Origin: Trichaptum fuscoviolaceum
Lineage: Eukaryota; Basidiomycota; Agaricomycetes; Hymenochaetales; Trichaptaceae
Length of the DNA stretch: 64,000 bases
Reading direction: 5' to 3'
Assembly: GCA_910574455.1 (NCBI GenBank)
Contig: CAJSYZ010000011.1
Coordinates: 3,456,941-3,520,940, forward strand
Position numbers and translations under genes: made by a program. Positions 1 to 10,381 of this stretch are shown here, piece after piece. Position 1 is the stretch's first letter; every line of letters starts with the position of its first letter. The notes under the pieces are model-generated. The model was not told where the DNA came from. It made no database searches and saw only the letters and a list, made by a program, of their open reading frames with translations.

Positions 1-1810
1 ACTGGGATTCGCTCAGGCGTCGGGCGTTGGCTGATGGGCCAAAAAGATAGCTCCTCGCATTCAAACAACGCTGGTCAAAGGGCTTAATAATATTAATGCC
101 TATTTATACTGGACGACCGCTACATGCGCTGAAAGGCATGCCCTATATTGCACTAAAACCATGACACCCAATAACGATAACACGCAGCATGATTTGTAAA
201 TTTATATCGGCAGTCTACTATGTCCTCGACACCGGCCTAAGGATCGGACAATTCACAGATAGCCGGATAAGAACAATGTAATCCACAAACACTACCTGTT
301 AATGCGCTGATAAACAGTGCATTCCTGTTCACATTTGAACAAGTATCATTTGGCACACATGTCAAACGGAAGGGGCGGTTCGGACGACTGGCTTTCGCCC
401 TACCTGCACATTAAACCTATGATATTTCATATCTACAAAACATGATTGCCGGACTATAGAACTCTATCGATTGCGACTATTTTCCATTGCAAATTGTCTA
501 GCCGGAAATACAATGAGTAGCCTTTTGACTTTGAGAGGCTTATTGAAACAAAAGTCCGGCTCCATCGTGATGTATGTACCTGTAGTTATTTGTAAAAAAA
601 TATAAATACGTAGACAGCTATTACAAGTCTCATGTTACCACACGCTGAGGTCACATCAATAGCCTTTATTTCTGGAGAAGTTGGGAGCACGAACTAAAAA
701 ACGTGGTTTTGAGGCGCCCATCTTTATGAACACTAGTATTCTTCTTGTGACTCATAAGGTAGATTCCAAACTCAATGCAATGTTCATTGACAGAAGCTGC
801 GTATGAAGGTTCCGCCTTCGCCGGCTAATATTGCGGTGCAAGCTAACACAGACGCCCCTTGAATGCGCTCATATCAGTTGCGAATCCGGACCCAACGGAC
901 TAACTGGTTGTCAGGGGAAACAACAAGGCGATATACATTTGATATGTTATTGCATTCTTGGAGACTACCTATGAATCATTGTAAGTAGCTCTCATGGAAG
1001 GTTAGAAAGAGAAGAAAACAAAGCAGCTATTAACCTCCCGCAATGCCGGTGCTTCAATTAGTGGTACGTACATGTACCTTAAGATTTGGCGCCCGTCGTG
1101 AGACTGTAGTAGGATTTTCGATCTTTGCATTGGAAGGGCATCATAATGGAAGCAGCAAAATAAAAGAACCCAGGGTCTACTAGTACCGTAACCCGTTAGT
1201 TCGTAGAAGGCAAGCGGCGGTGCTAACTGCTAACGATGCCTAAGTGCATCGATCTGAAGTAGGAGGCAAGTACATCTGGAAGTCCAGGCAGTTTCCCGAG
1301 TATCAGGTGGTAAGACTCACCTGCAGGAGACCACGTTCAATAGTTGCATGCTTGGGATGGCATTGATACTTGCCTTTTGGGAACACCATCTGAGAGAAAA
1401 CTGACGCCAGCCTGTTGGAGCATAGGCGCCTATGCCGCGTTCCATTTGATACATGTGGTGTTTCCTGCCAGTGATGCAGTTCTCTACCGTCAATGTCTAC
1501 CAAAAAGAATAATTAATTAATGCAGGTGCTTTGTTGTACACGGCATTTCTTCTGACAGTTCTCCGATTACAAGATGGAATGGATGTGCTCCAGTCGTACA
1601 CTTCGGACATACACATAATGATGGTCCCTGACGCATGTCGCCGGGCGTCTATTGCTATTTCGCGCTGTGAACATCACGAGAGATAATCGAGGGCTTGGGC
1701 AGCAGAAACACAGGTTATTCCAGGGCTTAAGTCCTGTATTGAGAGCCTATTGTTGATATCCTGCATTTTCTGAAAGACGGAGGCCTAAAGAAAAGCTTTG
1801 ATTGAGCAAG
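1..1810. other. no gene seen
   Basis: About 1.8 kb with only short, unsupported open frames in all six frames. I see no splice-consistent exon chain, TATA-linked ORF, RNA gene or terminal repeat. The first supported gene ends at 1811. Confidence 0.5.
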
Positions 1811-2375
1811 TCAACGATTGAAGGTTATAGCTTGGCAGCATACTATTGACCCCAAGGAAACAGGCTCTTTCACTGGTCTGAGCTTGCCGTCGCAATCATC
1901 GCACTCTGTCGCATACACGTATTCGGTTCCCTTGTCGACCTTCTTATGTAGGATGAAGTATCGCGAGCTCGAGTCCTCACTTTGCTTCATGTATAAGATT
2001 GAATCGTCAGGTATCACGCCTTGATCTTCCTCCTATCATAATCGCAAAAGTTAGCTGTCACCCTATTTAAAGAGCTATAATGAGATTACCAGCTCTATTG
2101 TAGAACGAGTCCTGAAGCTCCCATTGTTCCCCAGCCGGTTATTTGAGGGACCAATTTCACAAGTATAATCGTGTTCTAAACACCGCTTGCAACGATTTCC
2201 CTCGGATCTTCCCTCGCACTTTAGGAGATGAGCTGAGGAGGATGCAGTAGTAGCAAGCATTGGATTTGCGCACCTTTTGGCGATGCTTTTTACACATCGT
2301 ACAGCAGTTGTAATTTCTATTTAGCGCCGCTTCTCGCCTCTTATTCTTATAAGGCTGTCCAATCAGATCGTTCAT
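1811..2375 (-). CDS. mini Zn(2)Cys(6) zinc-cluster protein (member A)
   Basis: Three-exon gene model on the minus strand (2375-2274, 2218-2090, 2032-1811), about 150 residues. Exon 1 ends inside the zinc cluster and exon 2 completes it, giving the spacing C-x2-C-x6-C-x8-C-x2-C-x6-C. Both introns are 55-57 bp, phase 0, with GT/AG ends. Zn(2)Cys(6) domains are the fungal binuclear-cluster DNA-binding fold, normally in proteins of 500 or more residues with a regulatory domain; neither length nor regulatory domain is present here. The last exon holds a ~50-residue segment (core ILYM...YFILHKK...YVYATECDD) resembling the tail of the gene at 7274-7965. Role inferred: nuclear DNA-binding or decoy protein. 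The cluster is clear; the function is unknown. Confidence 0.7.
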
Positions 2376-2676
2376 CTAAGAGAGTGATTAGGGAGTCGCT
2401 TAACCTCAGTGTGGAATCGGATTATTACCTCGATGATTTGAGAGTGCAAAGACGGTGAGGAAGGTGGGTACTTGCACTTATGATCAAGCCCCTTTTATGT
2501 AGGCTACGGCAGCCAGCGGCTTCATCGCAATAGCCCGGAAGCGCCAGAGAAGAAGCTCAGCGTAAACTGACACCGCCTTAATGAACACTGCATACAAATA
2601 GAACGGAAGTAAGTACACGACTTTTCCTTACTATGGGCGCGACTGACCTCCGAGATATACATGCGGAATCCACGCT

Positions 2677-3130
2677 CTAACGCCTAAGGCAACCGTCCAT
2701 CAAAATTCGACGCCGAAAAGAAAGGTACACCAGACATTCTATCTTACTGCACGGAATATCTAATTCCAATGAACTAAACCCCCGCCCTCCATCTTTATAC
2801 TCGAACTCGTAAGACGTCGAAGTAGGAATACACAGGTTCCAAGGATGTGGGCAATGTTGAAACTGTACTCCAGTGACTAGTCTTCCGGAGAGCTTTGCGC
2901 CACACATATTGCAGTTCTGTCGCTGAAAGCAAGGAGAAGGCGAGTCAGAATGTCTGCTGATGGTGGCCAGACATGAGGATAACTTGAGGCTTGAATGAGT
3001 CAAAGTTGAAGTTGAAGGTTTGATGATGTGACGCAATAGTAGTGCTCTCAGATTCAAGTTCCCACGACAAGAGTTTGTTTGTTTTGATATTTGTACATAT
3101 CCGAGTCTGCCTTTGACAATCAACGTCCAT
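2677..3130 (-). CDS. small Cys-containing protein, unknown
   Basis: Two-exon model (3130-2984 and 2922-2677), about 130 residues. It starts at an ATG and keeps frame across a 61-bp intron that ends in TTTCAG, with a plausible branch site upstream. The second exon carries NCNMCGAKL and further Cys/His residues (QFQHCPHPWNLC), which could bind metal, but I recognise no family. It lies about 300 bp upstream of, and in the same direction as, the mini zinc-cluster gene at 1811-2375. An overlapping unspliced frame is also open, so the splice model is favoured but not proven. Confidence 0.4.
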
Positions 3131-4460
3131 CCTGCCCTCATTTTCCTCAACTTACCTAGGATGCTATTCCAGAATTCCACGGTTGGGCGCCGGGTTACAG
3201 AAAAGCCTCAAAAAAGCCCGCGACATTCGGAATTGAGCTTTATGATACTAGGATCTTACGTCAGAGATCAAAGACTTATCCTATCATTTTTTAACCGAAT
3301 AAGGTGGCCGCGCCCATCGATGTCATCCTGAAAAAAAGATCTCAGTCACTCTTTTCTTCCCATCACTGCTCTCCGGTATATTCCTTTCTTTGTATTGTCT
3401 TTCTTATACTTCAATTGGCGAGTTGTGAGGTTACCATGCAACGAACTTCAGTGCCAGTTACGTCGACCACAGGCTTCCCACTACCATGCACTTCATGTTA
3501 TCTTTATTTTCTCTAACAGGTTACGATTAACACAGCACGAGTTTAAAGGATGTATCGGATCGAACTGCCTATCATATCTTTACTGGCTGATCTCGAGGAC
3601 GACTAGCTTCCCCTGTCGACGTTGTTGATCGGAAGTCCGACCACTCGACAGATCCGAGAGTATGGCCATCAAAATTTCACGGCTTCATTCGCCGCTTGTT
3701 CTCTTCAACTCTGCTATGCGCTGGCTCTTTTTCACTGCGCTTTTTTGATCAAGCTATGGCATCTGAAAAAGGGACGGCTACTTTCCCCGTCGCGCATGGG
3801 TTCCATAGACATAGCCGTTTCCTCCAAAACGTCATGGAGGGCAGAGGCAGGTGAGTTACGATCTCCAGCCTCCCGGAATCCGTGTAAACCGAGTAAACTT
3901 ATTTGACTGTTAACTTATCCACAGCATACCTATATTCCGAACTCAGGGGAATGTACCGTTCTCCTCAGCACCTGAGCACCTGTGATCTCTGCGCTGCACA
4001 GCTGACATTTTTTAGACTTTACACAATTCCGAATAACTGGCGACAAGGGACTAAATCCGGCGCTATGATACGCCTATGATTCCTTCTGCACTCTCCCGAC
4101 CGCCAGTGCTGGAAGCTCTCTTGTTAATCGGACCTGTTTGATCCTCAAGTCTGAGGCTGGAACGGAATCATCATCATCGAAGATTTGAAAAACATTCAAC
4201 AACGCAGAAACCTCTAAATATTCATACACCCTTGTCTATCTGCAATGGCGGACTCAAACGGTAAGCGATCTTCTAATCTGATTTGCTAGATGAACTGAAT
4301 TCGGAATATCTGTTTTGTTACCCACTTCTGATCACTGCGCATCGTTGTCCGGATGAATTAAGCCTGCCTTGGTGCGCTATCCACTACTCGGTTCTCTTTT
4401 GAAGAATCTTGAGGCATTTTTCGAAGGAATTTGAATGGGCTGTACTGTACCTACAAAATG
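3131..4460. other. no supported gene
   Basis: Only short overlapping frames on both strands, none with convincing exon continuity. An ATG at about 4245 followed by a good donor could be a 5' leader exon of the gene at 4521, but no acceptor keeps its frame into that gene. Confidence 0.4.
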
Positions 4461-4467
4461 TATAAAA
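4461..4467 (+). promoter_or_regulatory. TATA box of the mini zinc-cluster gene at 4521
   Basis: TATAAAA lies 54 bp upstream of the ATG at 4521, a usual fungal TATA-to-start distance when the leader is short. Confidence 0.45.
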
Positions 4468-4520
4468 ACCTGGTAACTGGCTTTGCTCAGACACCAGCAC
4501 CTCCAACAATCTCAAGCACA

Positions 4521-4847
4521 ATGTCTAACGTCCCTAACTTTTCTTTTGTCAACGAGAATCAGAGAACTCTGGGCCAGACAGGTGGACGGCCGGCTCGTAT
4601 TGTGGCCTGTAACGAGTGCAGACGTCGCAGGGCTAGGGTGAGTGACGAGCGAAAACATGAGGAAAACATGTAACTTACTTTATTACACAGTGTGAGCGTC
4701 CACAAGGACAAAGAAATGCTGCGTGTGCCTGGTGTCTTCAGCATGGCATAAAGTGCATTGTGAGTCACTGGCTGGCTTTCGTAGACAAATAAATCTTCTT
4801 ACTTAACCGTCTAGGCAACACCGCCTCCCTCGACAAGCCAGACTTAA
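4521..4847 (+). CDS. mini Zn(2)Cys(6) zinc-cluster protein (member B)
   Basis: Three exons (4521-4637, 4691-4759, 4815-4847) give a 72-residue protein. Exon 1 contributes CNECRRRRAR, and exon 2 starts exactly at the third cysteine and finishes the cluster, so the spacing is C-x2-C-x6-C-x8-C-x2-C-x6-C. Both introns are phase 0 with GTGAGT donors. Exon 3 encodes only ten residues before TAA. The protein is a bare binuclear zinc cluster with an Arg-rich DNA-contact loop and no dimerisation or activation region. This suggests a micro-transcription factor, a decoy, or a decayed larger gene. An ATG at 4458 is also in frame, but the TATA box argues for the 4521 start. Confidence 0.7.
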
Positions 4848-7273
4848 ACTCGCTAGTCGTACACTGGGATGATCGTTCAACAATGGATACACGCTATGAG
4901 ACTTATACATGTATATCTAAACACATCCAATTTCTGTTCAACCTCCAAGTTTCGTATGGTTTATCTTGAATGTTTCTAGTAAATTTATTGCACCTTCTAC
5001 GCCGATGACATGGTCTACCTACACTGGACACCTCTCATCATCTATCTGTTTAGTTTCGATGAAGCCTTTAGTAGAAATTGCATCGTATTTATGTACCGGG
5101 GAATAAATTGATTTCGCGGGTTATTTACGCATCGTCTGTCCGGTCACAATGACCAAAATTAAAACACAATACCAGCAAAGCTGTATCGTCCCCAACTTGA
5201 GGAGGTCCGAAATATTTTATGAGCTTGTTTTCCTTTGTTTGAATTCGCTCTTTCCATACTGCCAGGTTCTCTAAGGAAGAATTCGGAAATTGATTGTGTT
5301 TGCGAACCCGGACTTATCCGCTGTCTGTGCACGGGTTGAACGCGTACTATACCACTGACAACCACAAACACAAAGTCAAACACAAATTTTCTGATTATTT
5401 CCATCATTCGTCCGGACATGACATGCTTGGAATCAAGCTCGTCGACGCGAGCGGATACCAGAGCTCGTCAACAAACAATCTTGTATTGACACCGTGGAGG
5501 GCTGCGAACTAGGGAAGCAGCGAGCCTTTTCGTCGAACTTTCATCTAGTAGAGGCGTTTTAGCACGCCGAGGCGAAGAGAAACAAAAGAGGCCTGTACTC
5601 CGGCTGATAATGTGTCAGACTTAGGAGGCGAGGAAGGCGAAGATCTTCACCAAGATAGGGAAACTATCAAAGTACGTCGGTGGCTATGATCTCGCTTTTG
5701 TGATGGACGGTTCTTATCTTCTGTCCATCTTTTCCAGCGCAAAGCCGTGATGCATTTCTGCAAAAGCTAGCAGGGTATCTTCAGGCTATCACTGAGAAAA
5801 TCTCGTTCGCCTCTTCAGTTGTTTGGACGTAGCCAAGGTCTCTGCCGATATCGCCAGACTCTGTCGCCTTTTTGTTGGCCCGCACTCCGTTACCCTCTCA
5901 GAGCACTGCCAGTGTCTGTGGAATACGTCGCAGAGTAGAGCCGCACAAACAAGTGAATTAAGGTCTTACAAATGTGTATTGACCGATGGTGGTTTACGAG
6001 AATACACATGGCCGGAAGCTCGGTGGCGCTATGTCTGGCTTCCCGAACCTTGATAACTCGCAATCCGAAGCCTAGCCTTCATACTGAATGCTGAGGCCGA
6101 AACCTTCGCCCATAGAGTTTGGTCCCCACGCTGGACTCTCGTTGGTCTTGAGCCGGAGTTCCACCGCCCCGGAACACCCTCCTCGGAAAGCCTTGCAGAC
6201 TGAAGATTGCCGACACGTAGCAGTGGAAATTAGGAAACAGGAATGTCCTTGCCTCTGTGCAGGCCAGAATGAAATGCTTGTAGATCGGGCAGAGGTTCCA
6301 GCTTCGCTTTGACTATCCAACAGGAGATTTGCCTCAGTCAGGTCGGTGCCTGATGAGGTATGATGTCAAATCCTCCCCTTGCGATTAATCTTCGTCGAAA
6401 GGCTCTATCAAAGCCTTATTCGGCAAATGCTTGCCTTCTTGCAGTCCTCCCGGAAGACTCTAAATGCGCTTCCTTTGGAGTCCTTTCTGACGTCAGGAGC
6501 GTCGCATTGACAGCATTGGGGTGTCGATTAGTTGCCTTAAGTCTGCTTTGAAGAATGGAATGAGTCAACGGGCTTATCTCTCGCCTGCATACATTCTTTA
6601 TACGCACTCGGGCCCCTTTTGTCGAGGGTAGTCGAATGCTTCTGCAGAACACCCACCCCCCTTGGGAAGGTCGCCTTAACTGTTCAAAGTGAAACCGTGT
6701 GTTCTTCATGTGGCGAACAAGGAAACTCCAACTACGTTGACCCTAGTTGACTGCTTGCTGCATAGCCCAGTGAAGTACTCTCCTTCAGCGGAGCATCTTG
6801 GAGAGCCTTGACTAGTTGAATCGGGAAAAGATAGGTCGACGACGATGCGTGTCGTCTTCAACTGGGTTTCACCGCTGTCCAAATTTACCGTGGGCTCAGT
6901 CCCTCGGCTTCTCGGATCGAAATATCGTAAGCCAGTATTCAATACTTCAGACATTTCGTTTGGCTGACTCAAGCCAGCCCGCCGTTCTGTGTGTCGCCTT
7001 GACGCACAAACGCAGGCCGCTGAGTCTTCGCTATGTCTCTGCCTCATGCATCTGACTCGTTGTGATGGAACCGCTCAGCCTCTTTCCCAGCTTGTGGGAC
7101 CACTGGGCGCAAATGAAGACCCTTGCGCCGGTGTGGCGGAATCACGCCTCTCGAACACGCACTTAGCCTCCTGGAACATGCTTTAGTTTTCGAATGTTGA
7201 GCAATTTAAAAAGCTGTGAGTCTCGTAACAGAGACCCTCGTTTTTATGCACAGAGTTTCACTCTATTTACATC
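4848..7273. other. no supported gene (2.4 kb)
   Basis: Frames of 60-113 codons overlap on both strands without splice-supported continuation or recognisable motifs. I see no terminal repeats. A TTTAAAAAG stretch near 7206 may serve as the TATA element of the next gene. Confidence 0.4.
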
Positions 7274-7965
7274 ATGTTGCTGAACAGCATGATGAATTCT
7301 CGCAGTGAAGCAGCTCGGAACAGGAATACAAACACCTGTACAACCTGCAAGCGCCATCACCAAAAGGTGCTCACGTTTCTTTTCCGATACAAGTGACTGT
7401 CATTGATCTGCCTCTAGTGCGATAATCGTGATGGATACCCTTGTGTGCGTTGTAAAGAGAGAAAGTATGACTGTATCGTGAACAGCCCGCCATCCCCAAC
7501 CAACGACACTACCCCACGCAAAGCCACTATGAAAGTCTTGAGTCAGGTATGTGTTACTGAAGAAAGGGAGTTCCCAATTGACACTGAAAGCTTTCCACCC
7601 CTAGAGAACGCGCCCCGCCTTGTTTGTTCATATTCACCCCCTACGCTATTGCAAAGCCTCACCTTCCTCCTTCGCAGTTTTGTCACCGAAGGCCGTCTTA
7701 TTGTACCGCACCTGGGCCGAATTATATATGTCGATGCCGATCGAACCAGCGATGGGTACTCGCTTGTTCTATACCAGCCGACATCGGGAAACACGCACCA
7801 CATATATAAAGTTACCTGCGACGACGAGTACAACGTATATGACAAGGCGGAGTACCTTTGCACAGAGGTGCGTTTTTTTCTACCCTACTTCAATCACGTC
7901 CCAAGCTGACACCATCTCTGAAGTCTGAATGGGTGAGGAATAGGGAGCGTCTTTCTTTGTCGTGA
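7274..7965 (+). CDS. mini Zn(2)Cys(6) zinc-cluster protein (member C)
   Basis: Exon 1 is 7274-7366; exon 2 starts at 7418 on the third cysteine of the cluster (CTTCKRHHQK, then C-x7-C-x2-C-x6-C). The first intron falls at the same codon position and phase as in the genes at 1811 and 4521. I read exon 2 through to 7867 and a last exon 7924-7965, about 194 residues. The tail (GRIIYVDAD...YSLVLYQ...IYKVTCDDEY) resembles the tail of member A (ILYM...YFILHKK...YVYATECDD), so A and C share a C-terminal module. A possible intron starting at 7548 has good signals but shifts the shared tail out of frame, so the middle of the model is uncertain. Regulatory role inferred from the zinc cluster only. Confidence 0.6.
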
Positions 7966-8301
7966 GGGCTGGTTAGGTATGGTTTAGCGAGGTGACTTGA
8001 TGTTTATGGAGACGCGACAAGTTCATGCTAAGTACACTCAACCATAATGATTGTTATAATAATAGGCTGAACTCTGCAGCTTAAAAGTGACAATATATAT
8101 GTATTACTGTTCTTCGTTTTCTTGCAGGAATAATACGGATCAAATATCCCTACTTGACCACCGAGGGGTGATTTAGCAAGTCCCCCTGTGATGCGAGAAA
8201 CGTTAAGGTATTTCCCACGTCATGCCAGTGTTCGAGACATGTCACTACTTTGAAATTTGCCCCTCCCTCGCTCTCCTTTCGTAGACACGCGAGTCAACCG
8301 C
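7966..8301. other. intergenic, nothing seen
   Basis: AT-rich spacer between the zinc-cluster gene and the next TATA element; no coding signal. Confidence 0.5.
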
Positions 8302-8308
8302 TATAAAA
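8302..8308 (+). promoter_or_regulatory. TATA box
   Basis: TATAAAA about 100 bp upstream of the ATG at 8407; supports transcription of the weak gene that follows. Confidence 0.35.
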
Positions 8309-8406
8309 TGCTTTCGCCTTTCGTCCCTTTTTAGAAGCATCCTATAGACGCCTAACGACATCTTTTGGTGAATCAGCTTGTTCGCCGAATGGGACCGCGG
8401 TGCACG

Positions 8407-8800
8407 ATGACGGACGAACGTATCGAATGTTCAAGTGGCACAGTTACCACTTGAAACCCTACACCACGTTTCGCTCTCCGCTCCAGAAGGACAATCTTCA
8501 TTTCAGCCGAAATTCGACTCGTCGGCATTTGGCTATACCACCCTTCCACCTCACTCAATGGTGGCCTCGTCCCGGGGAGAAGATGCTCTACTTCGGTGGA
8601 TAAATCTGTCTTGCACCTACTTTGTTAGCCCCGAAAGAGTCGCCTCCTGCTTCTACTCATTTAGGCATCTCCATTTTTCGCCTTTCTTTCTTGAATTATC
8701 GACGTCGGCTTATGGACGAAATCAGGAAATAGCCTTCAAGTTCTTTCTCATTGGAACTCCTGTGAAGGAGCTGTTGCCATCTTTCACTGGTAATGGATAA
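8407..8800 (+). CDS. putative small protein, unknown
   Basis: Tentative two-exon model (8407-8434, 8487-8800), about 113 residues, supported by an upstream TATA box, an ATG and a TCCAG acceptor that opens a 314-nt frame. The donor (GTGGCA) is poor. The frame contains a Ser/Phe-rich stretch and a hydrophobic tail but no motif I know. It may instead be an unspliced leader or a decayed gene. Confidence 0.25.
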
Positions 8801-8893
8801 TCACCTTCGATTCCAACCCTATGGTTCTGATAATCGGGAACTCGTGTGCCCAGGCGACGGCGACAACGTCTGAGTTTGGATGCAGCTCTGAAC

Positions 8894-8900
8894 TATAAAA
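8894..8900 (+). promoter_or_regulatory. TATA box of the membrane-protein gene
   Basis: TATAAAA 60 bp upstream of the ATG at 8960, followed by a CA-rich leader. Confidence 0.5.
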
Positions 8901-8959
8901 CAGCTCATACATACGCCCGCTTTCATCACACACTTCAACGCTACTACTACTACGAGATC

Positions 8960-9957
8960 ATGGCCGACAAATCCGGTCTCGCGATCGTCAATCTCAGCAA
9001 ACAAAACTACTACAATTACTACATCAATTTAGCGTCAAAGGTGTTACCTCAGGTCCTCGAAAACCAACACCTCCTTGGAGAGAAGGTGGATGGTCTGGGA
9101 AGGAACCAACAAGCTACGCTGTTCACGCTCAAAGAAATACTAGACTACATGCAGAAAATATTCGCGGGAGTCAAGGGTTTCAAATGCAAGGAAGCATACG
9201 ACGGTGAGCTCGATAACCATGTCCATCTGGTCCCTGGCTTACGAAGGCATAGATGCGCGTCAGCAAGACGGAAAGTACAATATGACGTATCGCAAGATCT
9301 TCATCATAAGACTTGCCGAACGGTTTAATGCCCACGTTGCCTGGCTGGTGAGTGAACCATCGATTCTTGGTGAATAAGGGGGAGTAACTCCTGCAATGAT
9401 TACAGACGATGACAATGGCCGCAGTATCGGGGCAATGTATATTCGCTTGGGAGCAATCCAAAGTCACGGAGACCTTCCCACCGATGATTCCAATATGCCT
9501 GTTCGTAAACATTGTGTTCTCAATGGCAGCTCTTGGCCTCTCGACTCAGGTATCAGAAACTATCGCCGACTTCAAGGCTTACACCGCCGGCGATGAGGGC
9601 ATGCAGGTGGATCTTGAGCAATTCGGGAAACAACCATTTATCCCACGTAGATACATAATCGCCGGTAACTTAACAACCTTTGTACGTCTTCATTCTTTCC
9701 TTTCCACCTTATAAGTGACTACTTGAATGACCTTTCTTTACTCACAGGATTGCGTGTGTTTGTTCACTCCCATAATTTTAACATTTCTCGCGACTGTCTC
9801 GTTCACGATTTGCTTATTTGAGCTTATTTTCTCTACTGAAACTAATCAAACAGCTAAAATTGCTATTTTGATTTGTATCCCCGCCTTCATTCTGATTTTG
9901 ATCATGAAGTTTCGTTTCTACCGCTCGATTTACCGTAAATTTAAAAGTCTTCATTAA
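8960..9957 (+). CDS. small multi-pass membrane protein, unknown
   Basis: Four exons (8960-9203, 9253-9347, 9406-9681, 9748-9957) join in phases 1, 0 and 0 to give about 274 residues. The N-terminal ~110 residues are soluble and partly helical (LENQHLLGEK,  LFTLKEILDYMQ). Three hydrophobic segments follow: MIPICLFVNIVFSMAALGL, then one spanning the last intron junction with CLFTPIILTFLA, and AILICIPAFILILIM. A basic tail ends the protein. This organisation is seen in many uncharacterised basidiomycete membrane proteins, but I cannot name the family. Location inferred: a cellular membrane, with no signal peptide visible. All splice sites are canonical and every junction keeps frame. Confidence 0.7.
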
Positions 9958-10176
9958 ATTTACTCGCATCGGGCCCATTTACGGGAAGAAGCGTTCTCAT
10001 GTTCAATCAAGTGTTTCATCAAACCACCCTCTTCCCCTTCCAGTACACAGTCTATGGGCATAGTTGCTTTTGGGAGACATGCACAGTCAGTGAACTCGGT
10101 ATCTTCAAGATGGATTGTGGGAAATCTAGACTCAGCCTGAGGCTCGGAACCACTGGCACTGGACCGGCGCGGGCGG

Positions 10177-10195
10177 CAACTTGAACTTCAAGTTG
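10177..10195. promoter_or_regulatory. palindromic motif upstream of acyl-CoA synthetase gene
   Basis: CAACTTGAACTTCAAGTTG is a perfect inverted repeat around one central base, about 190 bp before the start codon at 10382. A related near-palindrome lies at 37783-37805. Could be a dimeric-regulator site; no factor is known to me. Confidence 0.3.
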
Positions 10196-10381
10196 AACAA
10201 CTTCAAGGTGGAACTCAGAAGTCGACTGTCTGAAATATGAGGCTCTAACCAATTTTCAAAATTGCGCGGATAATCAAACGCAGTTAGGCCTTCTGCTAAA
10301 GCCATAGTTGCGCAACACTCCAACTATACATCAATTTAGTCTCACCTCGGAAAGATCAGGAAAGACTCATACATTCCGACC

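Noticed and set aside
2677..3180. 167-codon unspliced minus frame
   Set aside because: It begins at a non-ATG codon and passes through a good intron; the two-exon model from the ATG at 3130 is preferred.
5100..7100. degenerate transposon
   Set aside because: Several medium frames but no terminal repeats, target duplications or transposase motifs could be found.
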